A DNA stretch of 64,000 nt from Luteibacter yeojuensis. Its GTDB lineage: Bacteria; Pseudomonadota; Gammaproteobacteria; Xanthomonadales; Rhodanobacteraceae. Location: positions 2,356,001-2,420,000 of the forward strand of contig NZ_JAAQTL010000001.1 of assembly GCF_011742875.1 (NCBI RefSeq), given 5' to 3'. Within the stretch, counting starts at the first letter, position 1, and the number at the start of each line of letters is the position of its first letter. Below the pieces are notes generated by a model. That model saw only the letters and a program-made list of their open reading frames with translations. It searched no databases and was not told where the DNA came from. This document shows positions 38,641 to 49,740 of the stretch, in pieces. The translations under genes were made by a program, and so were the position numbers.

Positions 38641-38670
38641 GCTCTCGCCGCTATAGCGGCTCCTACAGGA
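38641..38670. repeat. Single REP-like unit
   Basis: GCTCTCGCCGCTATAGCGGC followed by TCCTACAGGA, a single copy of the dispersed dyad. It follows directly on a short signal-peptide-like frame (ATG 38590, MNRRPALAIAVLAV) that has no sensible continuation, perhaps the stub of a lost gene. The rest of 38531-38720 holds nothing recognisable. Confidence 0.65.
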
Positions 38671-38720
38671 GATGGCTCCGGCCTGCTCGTGCGGGCGCTT
38701 AGTGGCGAGGCCGCTGGCGG

Positions 38721-39866
38721 TCAGGCGTTGCGATTCGAGCCCGAGAGCACATCCACCCACACGGCCAGCACCAGGATCACGCCCTTGATGATCATCTGCC
38801 AGGAATTGTCCACGTCCATCAGCTGCATGCCGCTGTCGAGGCTGGCCATCACCAGGGCGCCGATCAGCGCGCCGTAGACCGTGCCGGAACCGCCGCGCAT
38901 CGAGGTGCCGCCGATGAAGCAGGCCGAGATGGCGTCGAGTTCCCCGCCCGTGCCCGCCGAGGGCGAACCGGAGCCCGTGCGCGCCACCGTGATGATGCCC
39001 GCGAAGGCGCACATGAGGCCCATCAGCGCGAAGACCACCAGCTTCACCCGCGCGACGTTCACGCCGGACAGCCGCGTCGCCTCCATGTTGCCGCCCACCG
39101 CGTAGATGTGGCGGCCGAACACGGTCTGCGTCGACACGTAGGTGAACGCGGCGAGCAGGCCGAGCAGGATCATCACCGGGATGGGGATCCCGTTCGCATC
39201 GTTGAGCATGCGGATGAAGCCCGCGATGAACGCGCCGATGGCCACCAGCCGCGCCACGTCGATCCACAGCGCGGCCTGCTGCAGCCCCAGCTTCGAGCGG
39301 CGCATGCGGCGTCGCATGGTGATCCCCACCATGACGAGGAAGATCACGCCGCCGATCCAGCGCGACAGCGCCTGCGGCACGAAGCCCTGCCCCAGCGCGA
39401 CGAGGTCGTCGGGCACGGGCGCGATCGTCGCGCTGCCGGTGATGTTCAGCACGATGCCGCGAAAGGCGAGCATGCCACCGAGGCCGACGATGAACGATGG
39501 CACGCGCATCTTCGTCACGACGAAGCCGTTGAACGCGCCGAGGAGCAGGCCGAGGACGAGCACCGCGCCGATGGCGGACCAGGTACCCCAGCCTTCGTTC
39601 ACGGTGAGGATCGCCACCACGCCACCCAGCAAACCGAGCAACGAACCGACGGACAGGTCGATCTCGCCGGCGATGATGACGAACACCATGCCGCAGGCGA
39701 GCATGCCGGTGATCGCCATCTGCCGGAACAGGTTGGAGAGATTGCCGGGCGTGATGAAGGTCGAGTCGGTCTTCACGTGGAAGAACACCCAGATGATCGC
39801 CACGGCGATGAGCAGCGCGAGGATCTTGTAGCGGACGAACAGTTGCTGGACTTTCTGTGCCTGCAT
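38721..39866 (-). CDS. xylH: Xylose ABC transporter permease XylH
   Basis: This is a 381-residue inner-membrane permease of the monosaccharide ABC family. About ten hydrophobic helices are present, along with the family segments ACGMVFVIIAGEIDLSVGSL, GLGGMLAFRG, TVFGRHIYAVGGN and the EAA-like GGTSMRGGSGTVYGALIGA. It forms the transmembrane path for D-xylose with XylG and XylF. It is the last gene of xylABFGH, 38 bp after xylG. No strong terminator is seen downstream; a REP-like unit lies about 50 bp away. Confidence 0.93.
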   Translation of the reverse strand: MQAQKVQQLFVRYKILALLIAVAIIWVFFHVKTDSTFITPGNLSNLFRQMAITGMLACGMVFVIIAGEIDLSVGSLLGLLGGVVAILTVNEGWGTWSAIGAVLVLGLLLGAFNGFVVTKMRVPSFIVGLGGMLAFRGIVLNITGSATIAPVPDDLVALGQGFVPQALSRWIGGVIFLVMVGITMRRRMRRSKLGLQQAALWIDVARLVAIGAFIAGFIRMLNDANGIPIPVMILLGLLAAFTYVSTQTVFGRHIYAVGGNMEATRLSGVNVARVKLVVFALMGLMCAFAGIITVARTGSGSPSAGTGGELDAISACFIGGTSMRGGSGTVYGALIGALVMASLDSGMQLMDVDNSWQMIIKGVILVLAVWVDVLSGSNRNA

Positions 39867-39904
39867 GGAAAGGCTTCCCTGGTGAAGCGGTGGACGGACA
39901 GAGA

Positions 39905-41452
39905 TCAGGCCGCGTGGGCGGGCCCTTCCGCGGCGTGCGAAATGGCGGCGGCGAGCACCTGTTCCTGGGTGAGACCCATGCTGGGGAAATCGCCCCGCAA
40001 CCTGCCCTCCCCCACGACGAGCACGCGATCGCTGACACCGAGCACCTCCGGCATCTCAGACGAGACCATGACGATGGCCACACCCTTGGAGGCCAGTTCG
40101 AACATCAGCGTGTAGATGTCGTATTTGGAACCGACGTCGACGCCCCGCGTGGGCTCGTCGAGGATCAGCACCTTCGGCTTCGGCAGCAGCATCTTCGTCA
40201 GAACGGCCTTCTGCTGGTTGCCGCCCGACAGCCCGACGATCGGCAGTTCCGGGCTGGCCGTTTTCACGCGGAGGCGTTTTATCTCCGCTTCCACGGTCTG
40301 CATTTCCGCCTGGCGGTCGATCTGCCCCGCGTGGGCGTAGTGCGAGAGCGTGGCGAGCGTGATGTTGTCGCCGACGCCGAGCAGGGGCACGATGCCCTGG
40401 CGCTTACGGTCTTCCGGCACGAGCGACAGGCCCGCCTTGATCGCCTGCTCGGGGCTGCGCACCTTGATCGGCCTGCCTTCCAGAACCAGTTCCGCTTCGT
40501 AGCGCCCCGGATAGGCGCCGAAGATCGCCGACACGAGTTCGGTACGGCCGGCGCCGACGAGCCCCGCGATGCCGAGGATCTCGCCCCGCCGCACATGGAA
40601 GGAGATATCGTCCACCCGCTTCCGCGCCGGGTTGGCGACGTCCCAGCAGGTGACATGGCGCGCCTCGAACACCACCTCGCCGATGTCGTGATCCACCTTC
40701 GGGAACAGGTTCTCGATGTCGCGCCCGACCATCGCCGTGATGATGGAGTGCGTGGTCATCTCCGCCATCGGCTTCGTGAGGATATGCTTGCCGTCGCGAA
40801 TCACGGTGACGGTGTCGCAGACCCGCGCCACCTCCTCGAGCTTGTGCGAGATGTAGACGCAGGCGACGCCGTCGCGCTTCAGGTCCTCGATGATCGACAG
40901 CAACGTATCGGTTTCGGCCGAGGTGAGCGACGAGGACGGTTCGTCGAGGATCAGAAGGCGAGCGTTCTTTGCCAGCGCCTTGGCGATCTCGAACAGCTGC
41001 TGGTAGCCGCCGCCGTAGTTCATCACCGGTGCGGCGACGTTCACGTCCTTCAGCTTCAGGCGGGCCAGCAGCGCCTCCGCCTTGGCGAACATGGCGTCGT
41101 AGTCCATGAGGCCGCCGAACCGGCGGATCTCGTTGCCCAGGAAGATGTTCTCCGCCACGGACAGCTGTGGCACCAGCATCAGCTCCTGATGGATGATGAC
41201 GATGCCGGCGTCTTCGCTGTCGCGCACCGAGTACGCCTTCAGCGGCCTGCCGTCGAACAGGATCTCGCCTTCCCAGGTGCCGTAGGGGTACACCCCGGAG
41301 AGCACCTTCATGAGGGTGGATTTGCCCGCGCCGTTCTCGCCGCAGAGGCCCACGCACTCGCCCGGCCGCACGGCCAGGTCGATGCCGTTGAGCGCACGCA
41401 CGCCGGAGAACTCCTTGACGATGCGGCGCATCTCGAACAGGTAATCGCTCAT
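39905..41452 (-). CDS. xylG: Xylose ABC transporter ATPase XylG
   Basis: This is a 515-residue protein with two fused ATPase domains, as in sugar importers. First domain: Walker [11 protein letters not shown], signature-like [15 protein letters not shown], Walker [12 protein letters not shown]. The second domain lacks a standard Walker A ([10 protein letters not shown]) but has [11 protein letters not shown] and [12 protein letters not shown], which is the normal asymmetry for XylG/RbsA proteins. It powers xylose uptake. It starts 10 bp after xylF. Confidence 0.95.
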   Translation of the reverse strand: MSDYLFEMRRIVKEFSGVRALNGIDLAVRPGECVGLCGENGAGKSTLMKVLSGVYPYGTWEGEILFDGRPLKAYSVRDSEDAGIVIIHQELMLVPQLSVAENIFLGNEIRRFGGLMDYDAMFAKAEALLARLKLKDVNVAAPVMNYGGGYQQLFEIAKALAKNARLLILDEPSSSLTSAETDTLLSIIEDLKRDGVACVYISHKLEEVARVCDTVTVIRDGKHILTKPMAEMTTHSIITAMVGRDIENLFPKVDHDIGEVVFEARHVTCWDVANPARKRVDDISFHVRRGEILGIAGLVGAGRTELVSAIFGAYPGRYEAELVLEGRPIKVRSPEQAIKAGLSLVPEDRKRQGIVPLLGVGDNITLATLSHYAHAGQIDRQAEMQTVEAEIKRLRVKTASPELPIVGLSGGNQQKAVLTKMLLPKPKVLILDEPTRGVDVGSKYDIYTLMFELASKGVAIVMVSSEMPEVLGVSDRVLVVGEGRLRGDFPSMGLTQEQVLAAAISHAAEGPAHAA

Positions 41453-41462
41453 GACAACGGGA

Positions 41463-42476
41463 TCAGGGGCCGACCTGGGCCTGGGTGTAGAAGCCGTCCT
41501 TCACCACGAGGTCGACGTTCTGCTTCGTCAGCGCGGTGGGCTCCAGCAGGATCGTGTCGACGTCCTTCTTCCCGTTGTTCATCTTCGAGGTGAAGGTGGG
41601 CGTGCCACCCTTGGCCATCTCCACCGCGAGGTTGGCGGCATCGGTGGCGATGGTCTTGATCGGCTTGTACACCGTCATCGTCTGCGTTCCCGCCTTGATC
41701 CGCTTGATGGCGGCGAGGTCGGCGTCCTGCCCCGACACGGCGACCTTGCCGGCGAGCTTCTGGCCGTTGAGCGCGGCGATGGCGCCGCCGGCGGTGCCGT
41801 CGTTGGAGGCGACGATGCCCTGGATGTTGTTCCTGTTCGCGGTGAGGGCGTTCTCGATGATCGACTGGGCATTCGAAGCCAGCCATTCGTTCGTCCACTG
41901 CTGGCCGACGATCTTGATGTCGCCCTTGTCGACCAGCGGCTTCAGGACCTTCATCTGGCCTTGGCGCAGGATCTTCGCATTGTTGTCGGTGGGCGCGCCG
42001 CCGAGCAGGAAGTAATTGCCCTTGGGCGCGGCGTTGACGACGCCCTGCGCCTGCATCTGACCGACCTTGTCGTTGTCGAAGGAGATGTAGGCGTCGACGT
42101 CGGCATTGAGGATGAGGCGGTCATAGGAAATCACCTTGATGCCCGCGCGCTTCGCCTCGGCCACCACGGTGGTGAGCGTCTTCGCGTTGAACGGCACGAT
42201 GACGATCACGTCGACCTTGCGCGAGATCAGGTTCTCGATCTGCTGGATCTGCTTCTGCTCGTTGGCATCGGCGGACTGCACGGAAACGGTGGCACCCTTG
42301 GCCTCGGCCGCGGCCTTGAAATAGTCGCGGTCGCGCGTCCACCGCTCGACGCGGAGGTCGTCGATGGAAAAGCCGATCGATGGCTTCTCCTTGCTCGCAT
42401 GCGCCTGCGGCGCCGCGAGGATACCGGCACCGATCAGGGACACGGCCAGCAGGGTATGCAGGGGCTTCTGTTTCAT
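41463..42476 (-). CDS. xylF: D-xylose-binding periplasmic protein XylF
   Basis: This is a 337-residue periplasmic binding protein with a signal peptide ([20 protein letters not shown], cleavage near AHA). Mature residues [20 protein letters not shown] match the XylF ligand-contact region, and [19 protein letters not shown] is the family's second-lobe motif. It brings xylose to XylGH. The frame extends upstream to 42548 but the ATG at 42476 precedes the signal peptide. Starts 16 bp after xylB. Confidence 0.95.
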   Translation of the reverse strand: MKQKPLHTLLAVSLIGAGILAAPQAHASKEKPSIGFSIDDLRVERWTRDRDYFKAAAEAKGATVSVQSADANEQKQIQQIENLISRKVDVIVIVPFNAKTLTTVVAEAKRAGIKVISYDRLILNADVDAYISFDNDKVGQMQAQGVVNAAPKGNYFLLGGAPTDNNAKILRQGQMKVLKPLVDKGDIKIVGQQWTNEWLASNAQSIIENALTANRNNIQGIVASNDGTAGGAIAALNGQKLAGKVAVSGQDADLAAIKRIKAGTQTMTVYKPIKTIATDAANLAVEMAKGGTPTFTSKMNNGKKDVDTILLEPTALTKQNVDLVVKDGFYTQAQVGP

Positions 42477-42492
42477 GTGCTTCTCCATCCGG

Positions 42493-44013
42493 TCATGGCA
42501 TCGCCCTGAGGGCGGGGCGGACATCGTCGCCTGCGGCGGCGTCGACATACAGGGGTTTCAGTTGCTCGTAAGAGCGGCGGAACAAAGGGTGGCGCGTTTG
42601 CAGGAAATAAGCATGACGCGCCGCATCGGGCTCGAACGCGGCGGTGACGGCGGGCATCCGGCACACGTCGTCGAGCGAGGCATCCGGCTCCGCCGCGAGA
42701 CGGCCGAGACGTGCGGCGCCCAGCGCGGGCCCCACCTCGCTGCCACTGCGCAGTACGAGCCGCTTGCCGAGGATGTCGGCGAGCATCTGCGTCCAGTAGG
42801 CGCTGCGCGAACCGCCGCCGATGACGGTGATTTCTTCGGCGACGAGTCCCGTCGACTCCACGGCCAGCAGTCCGTCGAGAAGGCCGAGGCCGACGCCTTC
42901 GAGCGTCGCGTTCGCGAGGTCGGCACGGTCGGTGTCGGGACCCAGCTGGGTGAACGAAGCACGGGCGCGCGGGTCGTTGTGCGGCGTGCGCTCCCCGGTG
43001 AGGTAGGGCAGGAACACGGGACCATGGGTCGCCAGTCCGCGCGCCTCGGCTTCGGCGAGCAGCGCGGGCACGTCGGGCAATCCGGTGAGCCGTGCCGTGA
43101 AGTCGAGGCAGGCGGCCGCGTTGAGCATCACCGACATCAGGTGCCAGGTATCGGGCAGCGCATGGCAGAAGGCGTGCACCGCTTGTTCGGGACTCGCGCG
43201 GAAACCATCGGACACGGCGAAGTACACGCCCGAGGTTCCCAGCGAGAGCATCGCCTGTCCGTGACGCACGATGCCCACGCCGACCGCACCCGCCGCGTTG
43301 TCGCCGCCGCCGCCGGCCACGGGAACCTCGTTCATGCCCCAGCGTTCCGCCAGCTCGCGGCGCAGGTGCCCGGCAGGCTGGCTGCCTTCGAACACCTGCG
43401 GCATGTGCGAGCGGTCGAGTCCCGTGGCGGCGAGCATCGCGTCGCTCCATCGACGGTTCTTCACGTCCAGCCATAACGTGCCCGCCGCATCCGAGGCGTC
43501 GGTCATGTACTCGCCGGTGAGGCGCAGGCGGAGGTAATCCTTGGGCAGCAAGACTTTCGCGACGCGGTCGAACACCTGGCGTTCGTGCCTGCGCACCCAG
43601 GCGAGCTTCGGCGCGGTGAAACCGGGCATCGCAAGATTGCCCGTCGTCGCGCGAAAGCCGGGGACGCGTTCCAGTTCGGCGCACTCGAGGTCGGCACGGC
43701 CGTCGTTCCAGAGAATGGCGGGCCGCAGGACGTTGTCGGAGTCATCGAGCAGCGTGGCGCCGTGCATCTGCCCCGAAAGCCCGATCGCCGCCACGCGACG
43801 CGCGTCCACCTGCTTGAGGATTTTCTCTACCGCGGCTTCCGTCGCCGTCCACCACGCAGCCGGATCCTGCTCCGACCAGCGCGGTCGCGGATGGGAGACG
43901 TCGAGCGGGCTGGAAGCGTTGGCGCGCACGGCTCCCGCCTCGTCCATGAGGACCACCTTTACCGATGATGTGCCCAGGTCGATGCCCAGGTACAGACGCG
44001 CCGATGCATCCAT
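42493..44013 (-). CDS. xylB: Xylulokinase
   Basis: This is a 506-residue FGGY-family sugar kinase that phosphorylates D-xylulose. The phosphate motif YLGIDLGTSSVKVVLMDEAG, the substrate segment LSGQMHGATLLD, and the ADP site VAGGGGDNAAGAVGVG and GGGSRSAYWTQMLADILG are in the family order. The nearby in-frame ATG at 44025 directly abuts the xylA stop; 44013 is preferred because GAGAT lies before it, but both are possible. Second gene of the xyl operon. Confidence 0.94.
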   Translation of the reverse strand: MDASARLYLGIDLGTSSVKVVLMDEAGAVRANASSPLDVSHPRPRWSEQDPAAWWTATEAAVEKILKQVDARRVAAIGLSGQMHGATLLDDSDNVLRPAILWNDGRADLECAELERVPGFRATTGNLAMPGFTAPKLAWVRRHERQVFDRVAKVLLPKDYLRLRLTGEYMTDASDAAGTLWLDVKNRRWSDAMLAATGLDRSHMPQVFEGSQPAGHLRRELAERWGMNEVPVAGGGGDNAAGAVGVGIVRHGQAMLSLGTSGVYFAVSDGFRASPEQAVHAFCHALPDTWHLMSVMLNAAACLDFTARLTGLPDVPALLAEAEARGLATHGPVFLPYLTGERTPHNDPRARASFTQLGPDTDRADLANATLEGVGLGLLDGLLAVESTGLVAEEITVIGGGSRSAYWTQMLADILGKRLVLRSGSEVGPALGAARLGRLAAEPDASLDDVCRMPAVTAAFEPDAARHAYFLQTRHPLFRRSYEQLKPLYVDAAAGDDVRPALRAMP

Positions 44014-44025
44014 GTCGTATCTCAT

Positions 44026-45342
44026 TCACCCGTAGATATAGCGGTTGACGATGTTTTCGAGCAACTCCTGTCCACCCGAAACGTGCCTCGGGCGGAAATC
44101 GTGCGCCAAGGCATCGTCCGCGAGCGAGGCCAGGGTGTATCCGCCTTGTAGAATCGTGCTGCCGAATTCACCGTCCCAGCCCGCATAACGTTTCGCCTTG
44201 AAGTCGGCCAGGGCGTCGCGCTCGATCATCCGCGCGGCGCGCTCGAGGGCAAGCGCCAACGCGTCGATCGCACCGATGTGTCCATGGAAGAGGTCCTCGG
44301 GCGCACTGCTCTGCCGGCGTACCTTGGTGTCGAAGTTGAAACCGCCCGTGCCGAAGCCGCCGGACTTCAGGATTTCGTAAGTGACCAGCGTCAGCTCCTC
44401 CACGCTGTTGGGGAACTGGTCGGTATCCCACCCGTTCTGCGGATCGCCGCGGTTGGCGTCGATCGAGCCGAACAGGCCCAGCGAGATCGACGTCGCCACC
44501 TCGTGGTGGAACGAATGACCGGCCAGCGTGGCATGGTTGGCCTCGAGGTTCGTCTTCACCTCGTTCTCCAGCCCGAACTCCTTCAGGAAGCCGTAGACGG
44601 TGGCCGCGTCATAGTCGTACTGGTGCTTGGTGGGCTCCTGCGGTTTCGGCTCGATGAGGATCGTGCCCTTGAAACCGATCCTATGCTTGTGCTCGATCAC
44701 CATCTTGAAGAATCGCCCGAGCTGTTCGCGCTCGCGCTTCAGGTCGGTGTTGAGGAGGGTGTCGTAACCCTCGCGCCCGCCCCAAAGTACGTAGTTGGCG
44801 CCACCCAGGCGATGCGTGGCTTCCATGGCATGGCGCACCTGCGTGGCCGCGTAGGCGAAGACCTCCGGCTGCGGATTGGTCGCCGCGCCGGCCGCGTAAC
44901 GCGGGTGACTGAACAGGTTCGCGGTTCCCCACAGCAGCTTGATGCCCGTCTCGGCCTGCTTCTTTTCCAGCACGTCGACCATGGCGGCGACGTTGTTGAC
45001 GTAATCCGCGAGGCCGTCGCCCTCGGGCGCCACGTCGGTGTCGTGGAAGGTGTAGAACGGCGTGCCCAGGCGCGAGAAGAAATCGAACGCGGCATCGGTC
45101 TTCTCGCGCGCCCTGGCCATCGGGTCGCCCGGCTGTTGCCAGGGACGGGCGAACGTGCCGGCGCCGAACACGTCGGAGCCCGGCCACACGAAGGTATGCC
45201 AGTAGCAACTCGCGAGGCGCAGATGGTCCTCCATGCGCTTGCCGAGCACCCGCTTGTCCGGGTCATAGTGGTGGAAGGCGAGCGGGTTGTCGCTGCCGGG
45301 ACCTTCGTAACGAATCTTCGGGACGTTGGAAAAGTACGACAT
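44026..45342 (-). CDS. xylA: Xylose isomerase
   Basis: This 438-residue TIM-barrel enzyme converts D-xylose to D-xylulose. Signature segments are [10 protein letters not shown] (catalytic His), [33 protein letters not shown] (metal-binding Glu) and the late FNFDTKVRR (metal-binding Asp). It is the long class II form. First gene of xylABFGH on the minus strand. The long frame extending to 46653 is rejected because it runs antisense through xylR. Confidence 0.97.
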   Translation of the reverse strand: MSYFSNVPKIRYEGPGSDNPLAFHHYDPDKRVLGKRMEDHLRLASCYWHTFVWPGSDVFGAGTFARPWQQPGDPMARAREKTDAAFDFFSRLGTPFYTFHDTDVAPEGDGLADYVNNVAAMVDVLEKKQAETGIKLLWGTANLFSHPRYAAGAATNPQPEVFAYAATQVRHAMEATHRLGGANYVLWGGREGYDTLLNTDLKREREQLGRFFKMVIEHKHRIGFKGTILIEPKPQEPTKHQYDYDAATVYGFLKEFGLENEVKTNLEANHATLAGHSFHHEVATSISLGLFGSIDANRGDPQNGWDTDQFPNSVEELTLVTYEILKSGGFGTGGFNFDTKVRRQSSAPEDLFHGHIGAIDALALALERAARMIERDALADFKAKRYAGWDGEFGSTILQGGYTLASLADDALAHDFRPRHVSGGQELLENIVNRYIYG

Positions 45343-45403
45343 AGCGATTCCTTGACGGGCGTGGGGAGCATTCCATCGATCGTGACCAGCGGGCCCCGCC
45401 GTG

Positions 45404-45413
45404 CGCAATTGCG
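45404..45413. promoter_or_regulatory. Palindrome in the xylA-xylR intergenic region
   Basis: CGCAATTGCG is a perfect 10-bp dyad midway in the 153-bp divergent region. It could be part of the XylR or a CRP-like site. Support is positional only. Confidence 0.3.
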
Positions 45414-45495
45414 ATTTCCAGCGGGCGCCGGGGCATTTTCGATGCCGCGCTGCGTCATGGTCGGAACGGCCGAACCCTGCTAGCTTGGGCGGGCC

Positions 45496-46674
45496 ATGAA
45501 TCCCCACCGCATCGCCCTGCTGTTCAATGCCAACAAGGTGTACGACCGGCAGGTCATCGCCGGCATCGGCCTTTACCTGAATAGCACGCGCGTGGAATGG
45601 GACCTCTTCATGGAAGAGGATTTTCGTAGCCGCATGCGCGACATCCGCCAGTTCAGGGGCGACGGCGTCATCGCCGATTTCGACGATCCCGAAGCGCCCG
45701 ACGCCCTGTGCGACCTGCACATTCCCGTGGTGGCGGTCGGCGGCTCGTACCACGATCCCGCCGCGTACCCGGCCGGCGTGCCGTACATCGCCACCGACAA
45801 CGCGCGACTCGTGCGACTCGCGTACGACCATCTCATCGAGCAGGGACTCGGCCGCTTCGCCTTCTACGGTCTTCCGCCCCATCCCGGCAGCCGCTGGGCG
45901 CAGGAACGCGAGCATGCCTTCCGCGCCATCGTGGAGGAGGAGGCGGTGGAAGCGACGGTGTACGAGGGCTCGCCCACCAGCGCGGGTGGCTGGGGCGAGG
46001 CCGTGGAGGAACTGGTCGCCTGGCTCACCGCGCTGCCCAAGCCGGTCGGCATCATCGCCACCACGGACGCGCGCGCGCGCCAGCTGCTCCAGGCCTGCGT
46101 GATCGGGGAGATCGCCGTGCCCGAGCAGGTCGCCATCGTGGGTATCGACAACGACCCGATGGCGCAACTGCTCACGCGCATCCCGCTCACCTCGGTGATC
46201 CAGGGCGCGGAGGAGATGGGACGCACGGCGGCGCACCTGCTTCACCAGATGCTGCGCGGGGTGGACTGTTCCGCCACGCGGGTGCTGGTGCCCCCGGTGG
46301 GCATCAACGTGCAGGTGTCGAGCCGTTACCATCCCATGCGCAGTCCGCACGTGATGCGGGCAAGCCACTACATCCGCCAGTACGGCTGCCTCGGCATCAA
46401 GACCGAACAGGTGGCCGACTATGTGGGCGTCTCGCGCACCGTGCTCGAAGAACACTTCAAGCGCGAACTGAAGCAGACCGTCCACCAGGTGATCCTGAAA
46501 CATAAGCTGGACACGGCCTGCGACCTGATCGCGAACTCGGGCGCCCCGCTGGCGGACATCGCGCTGCGGTGCGGCTTCACCTCCCTGCAGTACATGTACG
46601 CGGTGTTCCGTCGCGAGTACGATTGCACGCCACGCCAGTATCTCGACCTCCATCGGACGACGGGGGCGACCTGA
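45496..46674 (+). CDS. xylR: Xylose operon regulator XylR (AraC family)
   Basis: This is a 392-residue regulator with a LacI-like periplasmic-binding sensor (about residues 1-280; [35 protein letters not shown]) joined to a C-terminal AraC DNA-binding domain (about 290-392) containing two helix-turn-helix units. The second is in [20 protein letters not shown]. This domain order is specific to XylR. Divergent position to xylA fits activation of xylABFGH when xylose binds. Confidence 0.95.
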   Translation: MNPHRIALLFNANKVYDRQVIAGIGLYLNSTRVEWDLFMEEDFRSRMRDIRQFRGDGVIADFDDPEAPDALCDLHIPVVAVGGSYHDPAAYPAGVPYIATDNARLVRLAYDHLIEQGLGRFAFYGLPPHPGSRWAQEREHAFRAIVEEEAVEATVYEGSPTSAGGWGEAVEELVAWLTALPKPVGIIATTDARARQLLQACVIGEIAVPEQVAIVGIDNDPMAQLLTRIPLTSVIQGAEEMGRTAAHLLHQMLRGVDCSATRVLVPPVGINVQVSSRYHPMRSPHVMRASHYIRQYGCLGIKTEQVADYVGVSRTVLEEHFKRELKQTVHQVILKHKLDTACDLIANSGAPLADIALRCGFTSLQYMYAVFRREYDCTPRQYLDLHRTTGAT

Positions 46675-46697
46675 TCGCCACTCGTTCGGAACGTTCC

Positions 46698-47741
46698 ATG
46701 CCCGTATCCATCGCCACCGCGTGGGGCCAGCTGCCCGACGGCCGACCGCTGCACCGCTGGACGCTGCGCAACGCGGGCGGTGCGCAGGTCGAGATCAGCG
46801 ATCTCGGCGCCACCCTGCTCTCGTGGCAAGTGCCCGATCGCCAGGGCCGTCTGGGCGAAGTGCTTCTCGGGCATGCCGACGCGCAGCAATATCTCGATTC
46901 CAACGCCTACATGGGCGGCATCGTGGGCCGCTGGGCCAACCGTATCCGCGGCGGCCGCTTCCGCCTCGACGGCATCGACTACAAGGTGGATCGCAACGAT
47001 GGCGGCAACCACCTGCATGGCGGCAACGACGGCTTTCACCGGCAACGCTGGGATGTGGAGCCGGACGGCGAGGGACTCGTCCTGCGGCTCGTCTCGGCCG
47101 AGGGCGAGGGCGGCTTTCCCGGCGAAGTGCGCGTGGAACTGCGCCTGCGGCTCGAGGACGACGGCACGCTGGACCTTCGGTACGCCGCGACCGCCGACGC
47201 GCCCACGCCCCTCAGTCTCACCGCGCATCCGTACTTCAACCTCAACGACCGCCGGCCGGACATCCGCGACCACCTGATCCGGATAGACGCCGACGCCTTC
47301 CTGGCCATCGACGCCGGCGCGATCCCGGTGGCGCGGCAGCCGGTCGCCGGAACGGCCTTCGATTTCCGGGAAGAGGCGCCGATCGGATCGCGGCTGCACT
47401 GGCCGGACCCGCAGCTGCGGCTGGTCGGCGGCTTCGATCACTGTTACGTCCCGGCCGGCACGCCGGGGACGGCGCCCCGGATGGTGGCCGTGGTGTCCGA
47501 ACCGTCCAGCGGCCGCCGGCTCAGCGTGGAGACCGACCGGCCCGGCCTGCAGTTCTACAGTGGCCAGAAGCTCACCGGGCAGCCGGGGCGGCAGGGGGAC
47601 GTCTACGGTCCGTTCGCGGGCTTCGCCCTCGAGACACAGGCCTTTCCGGACCAGGTGAACGGGCCGGACGCGGAGGCCGCGATCCTGAGGCCGGGCGCCG
47701 TTTGGCGGCAGCACACGCGCTATCGCGTCGATACTGTGTAG
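46698..47741 (+). CDS. galM: Aldose 1-epimerase (mutarotase)
   Basis: This 347-residue beta-sandwich enzyme interconverts alpha and beta anomers. Active-site blocks are visible: [22 protein letters not shown] (His), [12 protein letters not shown] (His) and [10 protein letters not shown] (catalytic Glu). It starts 23 bp after xylR on the same strand, so it is probably expressed with it and helps present the xylose anomer used by XylA. The ATG at 46698 gives [15 protein letters not shown]. Confidence 0.94.
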   Translation: MPVSIATAWGQLPDGRPLHRWTLRNAGGAQVEISDLGATLLSWQVPDRQGRLGEVLLGHADAQQYLDSNAYMGGIVGRWANRIRGGRFRLDGIDYKVDRNDGGNHLHGGNDGFHRQRWDVEPDGEGLVLRLVSAEGEGGFPGEVRVELRLRLEDDGTLDLRYAATADAPTPLSLTAHPYFNLNDRRPDIRDHLIRIDADAFLAIDAGAIPVARQPVAGTAFDFREEAPIGSRLHWPDPQLRLVGGFDHCYVPAGTPGTAPRMVAVVSEPSSGRRLSVETDRPGLQFYSGQKLTGQPGRQGDVYGPFAGFALETQAFPDQVNGPDAEAAILRPGAVWRQHTRYRVDTV

Positions 47742-47764
47742 GAACGTCGCGGTACAATGGACGG

Positions 47765-49633
47765 ATGTCGCTTATCCAACTCCTCAACGTCGACTACAGC
47801 GTCGGCGGCCCGCTCCTGCTCGAACAGGTCGATCTTTCCCTGGATACCGGCGAGCGCGTCTGCATCGTCGGGCGCAACGGGGCCGGCAAGTCCACGCTGC
47901 TGAAACTCATCGCGGGCGAACTGCATCCCGACGACGGTGAGATCCGCCTGCAGGGCGGTACGCGCATCGCGCGGCTCACGCAGGAAGTGCCACAGGACAC
48001 CGAGGGCAGCGTGTTCGACGTGGTCGCCGACGGCCTCGGCGAACTCGGTCACCTGCTCGCGCGCTATCACCATATGCTCGACGCGGGCGACATGGACGGT
48101 CTCGGCGATGTCCAGGCGGAAATCGAGGCCCACAACGCGTGGGACCTGGATTCGCGCGTGCAGCAGGTGATCGAGCGACTCGAACTGCCCGCCCATACCG
48201 ATTTCTCCGAGTTGTCCGGCGGCATGAAGCGCCGCGTGCTTCTCGGCCAGGCGCTGGTGCGCGACCCGAACCTCCTCCTGCTCGACGAGCCGACCAACCA
48301 TCTCGACATCGAGGCGATCGCCTGGCTCGAAGGCTTCCTCAAGGGCTTCGCCGGCAGCATCGTCTTCATCACGCACGACCGCAGTTTCCTTCGTTCGCTG
48401 GCCACGCGCATCGTCGAGATCGACCGCGGTGCGGTCACCAGCTGGCCCGGCGACTACGACAACTACCTGCGCCGCCGCGAGGAACGCTTGCACGCCGAGG
48501 CCCAGGCGAACGCGCATTTCGACCGCAAGCTGGCCCAGGAGGAAGTGTGGATCCGCCAGGGCATCAAGGCCCGGCGCACGCGCAACGAGGGCCGCGTGCG
48601 CGCGCTGAAGGCCATGCGCCGCGAGCGCGCCGAGCGCCGCGAGCAGTCCGGTAACGCGCGCATCACGCTGGCCACGGCGCAGGCGTCCGGGCGCAAGGTG
48701 ATCGAGGCGAAGCACATCACCCAGGCCTATGGCGGACGGACGCTGCTCGGCGACTTCTCGACGACGATCATGCGCGGCGACCGGGTCGGCATCATGGGCC
48801 CGAACGGCGCGGGCAAGTCCACGTTGCTGAAGATCCTGCTCGGCGAACTCACGCCGCAGGAAGGCGAGGTCACGCTGGGCACCGGCCTCGACATCGCCTA
48901 TTTCGACCAGCACCGGTCCATGCTCGACGATCGCATGAACGCGCTGGACAACGTGGCCGAGGGCCGCGAGTACATCGAGCTCAACGGCCAGCGCAAGCAC
49001 ATCATCGGCTACCTGCAGGACTTCCTGTTCTCGCCCGAACGCGCCCGCGCGCCGATCACGCGCCTTTCCGGCGGCGAGCGCAACCGCCTGCTGCTGGCGA
49101 AGCTGTTCGCCCAGCCGTCCAACCTGCTGGTGATGGACGAACCGACCAACGATCTCGACGTCGAAACGCTGGAGCTGCTCGAGGAGCTGCTCAACGAATA
49201 CACCGGCACGCTGTTGCTGGTCTCGCACGACCGCGACTTCATCGACAACGTGGTCACCAGCACGCTGGTGCTGGAGGGCGACGGCATGGTCGGGGAATAC
49301 GTGGGCGGCTACAGCGACTGGCTGCGCCAGCGCCCCGCCGCGCAGGCCGCGAGGCCGGCGACGGCGAAGACCCCTCCCACCCCGGTGACGGCGGCGCCTG
49401 CACCGGCCGCGCCGAAGAAGAAGCTGTCCTTCAAGGAACAACGCGAGCTCGACCTGCTGCCGGCGAAGCTCGAACAGTTGGAAGCCGAGATCGCGGAACG
49501 CACCGAGGCGATGAACGATCCGAAGTACTACCAGCAGGACGCCGCGACGATCACGCGGGCGAATGAGGATCTGGCGAAACTGCAATCCGAGTTGGAGACG
49601 GCTTTCGCACGATGGGAAGAGCTGGAAGGCTGA
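47765..49633 (+). CDS. uup: ABC-F family ATPase Uup
   Basis: This is a 622-residue soluble protein with two ATPase domains (Walker [14 protein letters not shown] and [13 protein letters not shown]; signatures LSGGMKRRVLLGQAL and LSGGERNRLLLAKL; Walker B LLLLDEPTNHLD and LVMDEPTNDLD). A charged linker joins the domains, and a C-terminal coiled coil (LDLLPAKLEQLEAEIAER) marks Uup rather than EttA. ABC-F proteins act on ribosomes; Uup also limits precise transposon excision in E. coli. It begins 23 bp after galM. Confidence 0.94.
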   Translation: MSLIQLLNVDYSVGGPLLLEQVDLSLDTGERVCIVGRNGAGKSTLLKLIAGELHPDDGEIRLQGGTRIARLTQEVPQDTEGSVFDVVADGLGELGHLLARYHHMLDAGDMDGLGDVQAEIEAHNAWDLDSRVQQVIERLELPAHTDFSELSGGMKRRVLLGQALVRDPNLLLLDEPTNHLDIEAIAWLEGFLKGFAGSIVFITHDRSFLRSLATRIVEIDRGAVTSWPGDYDNYLRRREERLHAEAQANAHFDRKLAQEEVWIRQGIKARRTRNEGRVRALKAMRRERAERREQSGNARITLATAQASGRKVIEAKHITQAYGGRTLLGDFSTTIMRGDRVGIMGPNGAGKSTLLKILLGELTPQEGEVTLGTGLDIAYFDQHRSMLDDRMNALDNVAEGREYIELNGQRKHIIGYLQDFLFSPERARAPITRLSGGERNRLLLAKLFAQPSNLLVMDEPTNDLDVETLELLEELLNEYTGTLLLVSHDRDFIDNVVTSTLVLEGDGMVGEYVGGYSDWLRQRPAAQAARPATAKTPPTPVTAAPAPAAPKKKLSFKEQRELDLLPAKLEQLEAEIAERTEAMNDPKYYQQDAATITRANEDLAKLQSELETAFARWEELEG

Positions 49634-49650
49634 CGCACGACGAAGATACC

Positions 49651-49729
49651 GTGCAGGAGCCGCCACAGCGGCGAGGAAACCTCGCGACATCGCCGCAAGA
49701 TTGCTCTCGCCGCTATGGCGGCCGCGACA
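49651..49729. repeat. Paired REP-like elements between uup and ppc
   Basis: GTGCAGGAGCCGCCACAGCG with GCGAGGAAACCTCGC, then the inverted unit CTCTCGCCGCTATGGCGGCC. It fills almost the whole gap between two convergent genes, where such repeats usually act as transcript ends. Confidence 0.7.
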
Positions 49730-49740
49730 GCAATGGCGCG

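Noticed and set aside
38590..38877. A functional small exported protein upstream of xylH
   Set aside because: Only the first 14 residues look protein-like; the rest is repeat sequence and antisense of xylH.
44026..46653. Extension of xylA to an 875-codon protein
   Set aside because: The extension runs antisense through xylR; the family N-terminus ([14 protein letters not shown]) begins at 45342.
49634..49740. A CRISPR-like or tRNA-like structure between uup and ppc
   Set aside because: The pattern is a pair of inverted REP-like units without spacers and without a cloverleaf.
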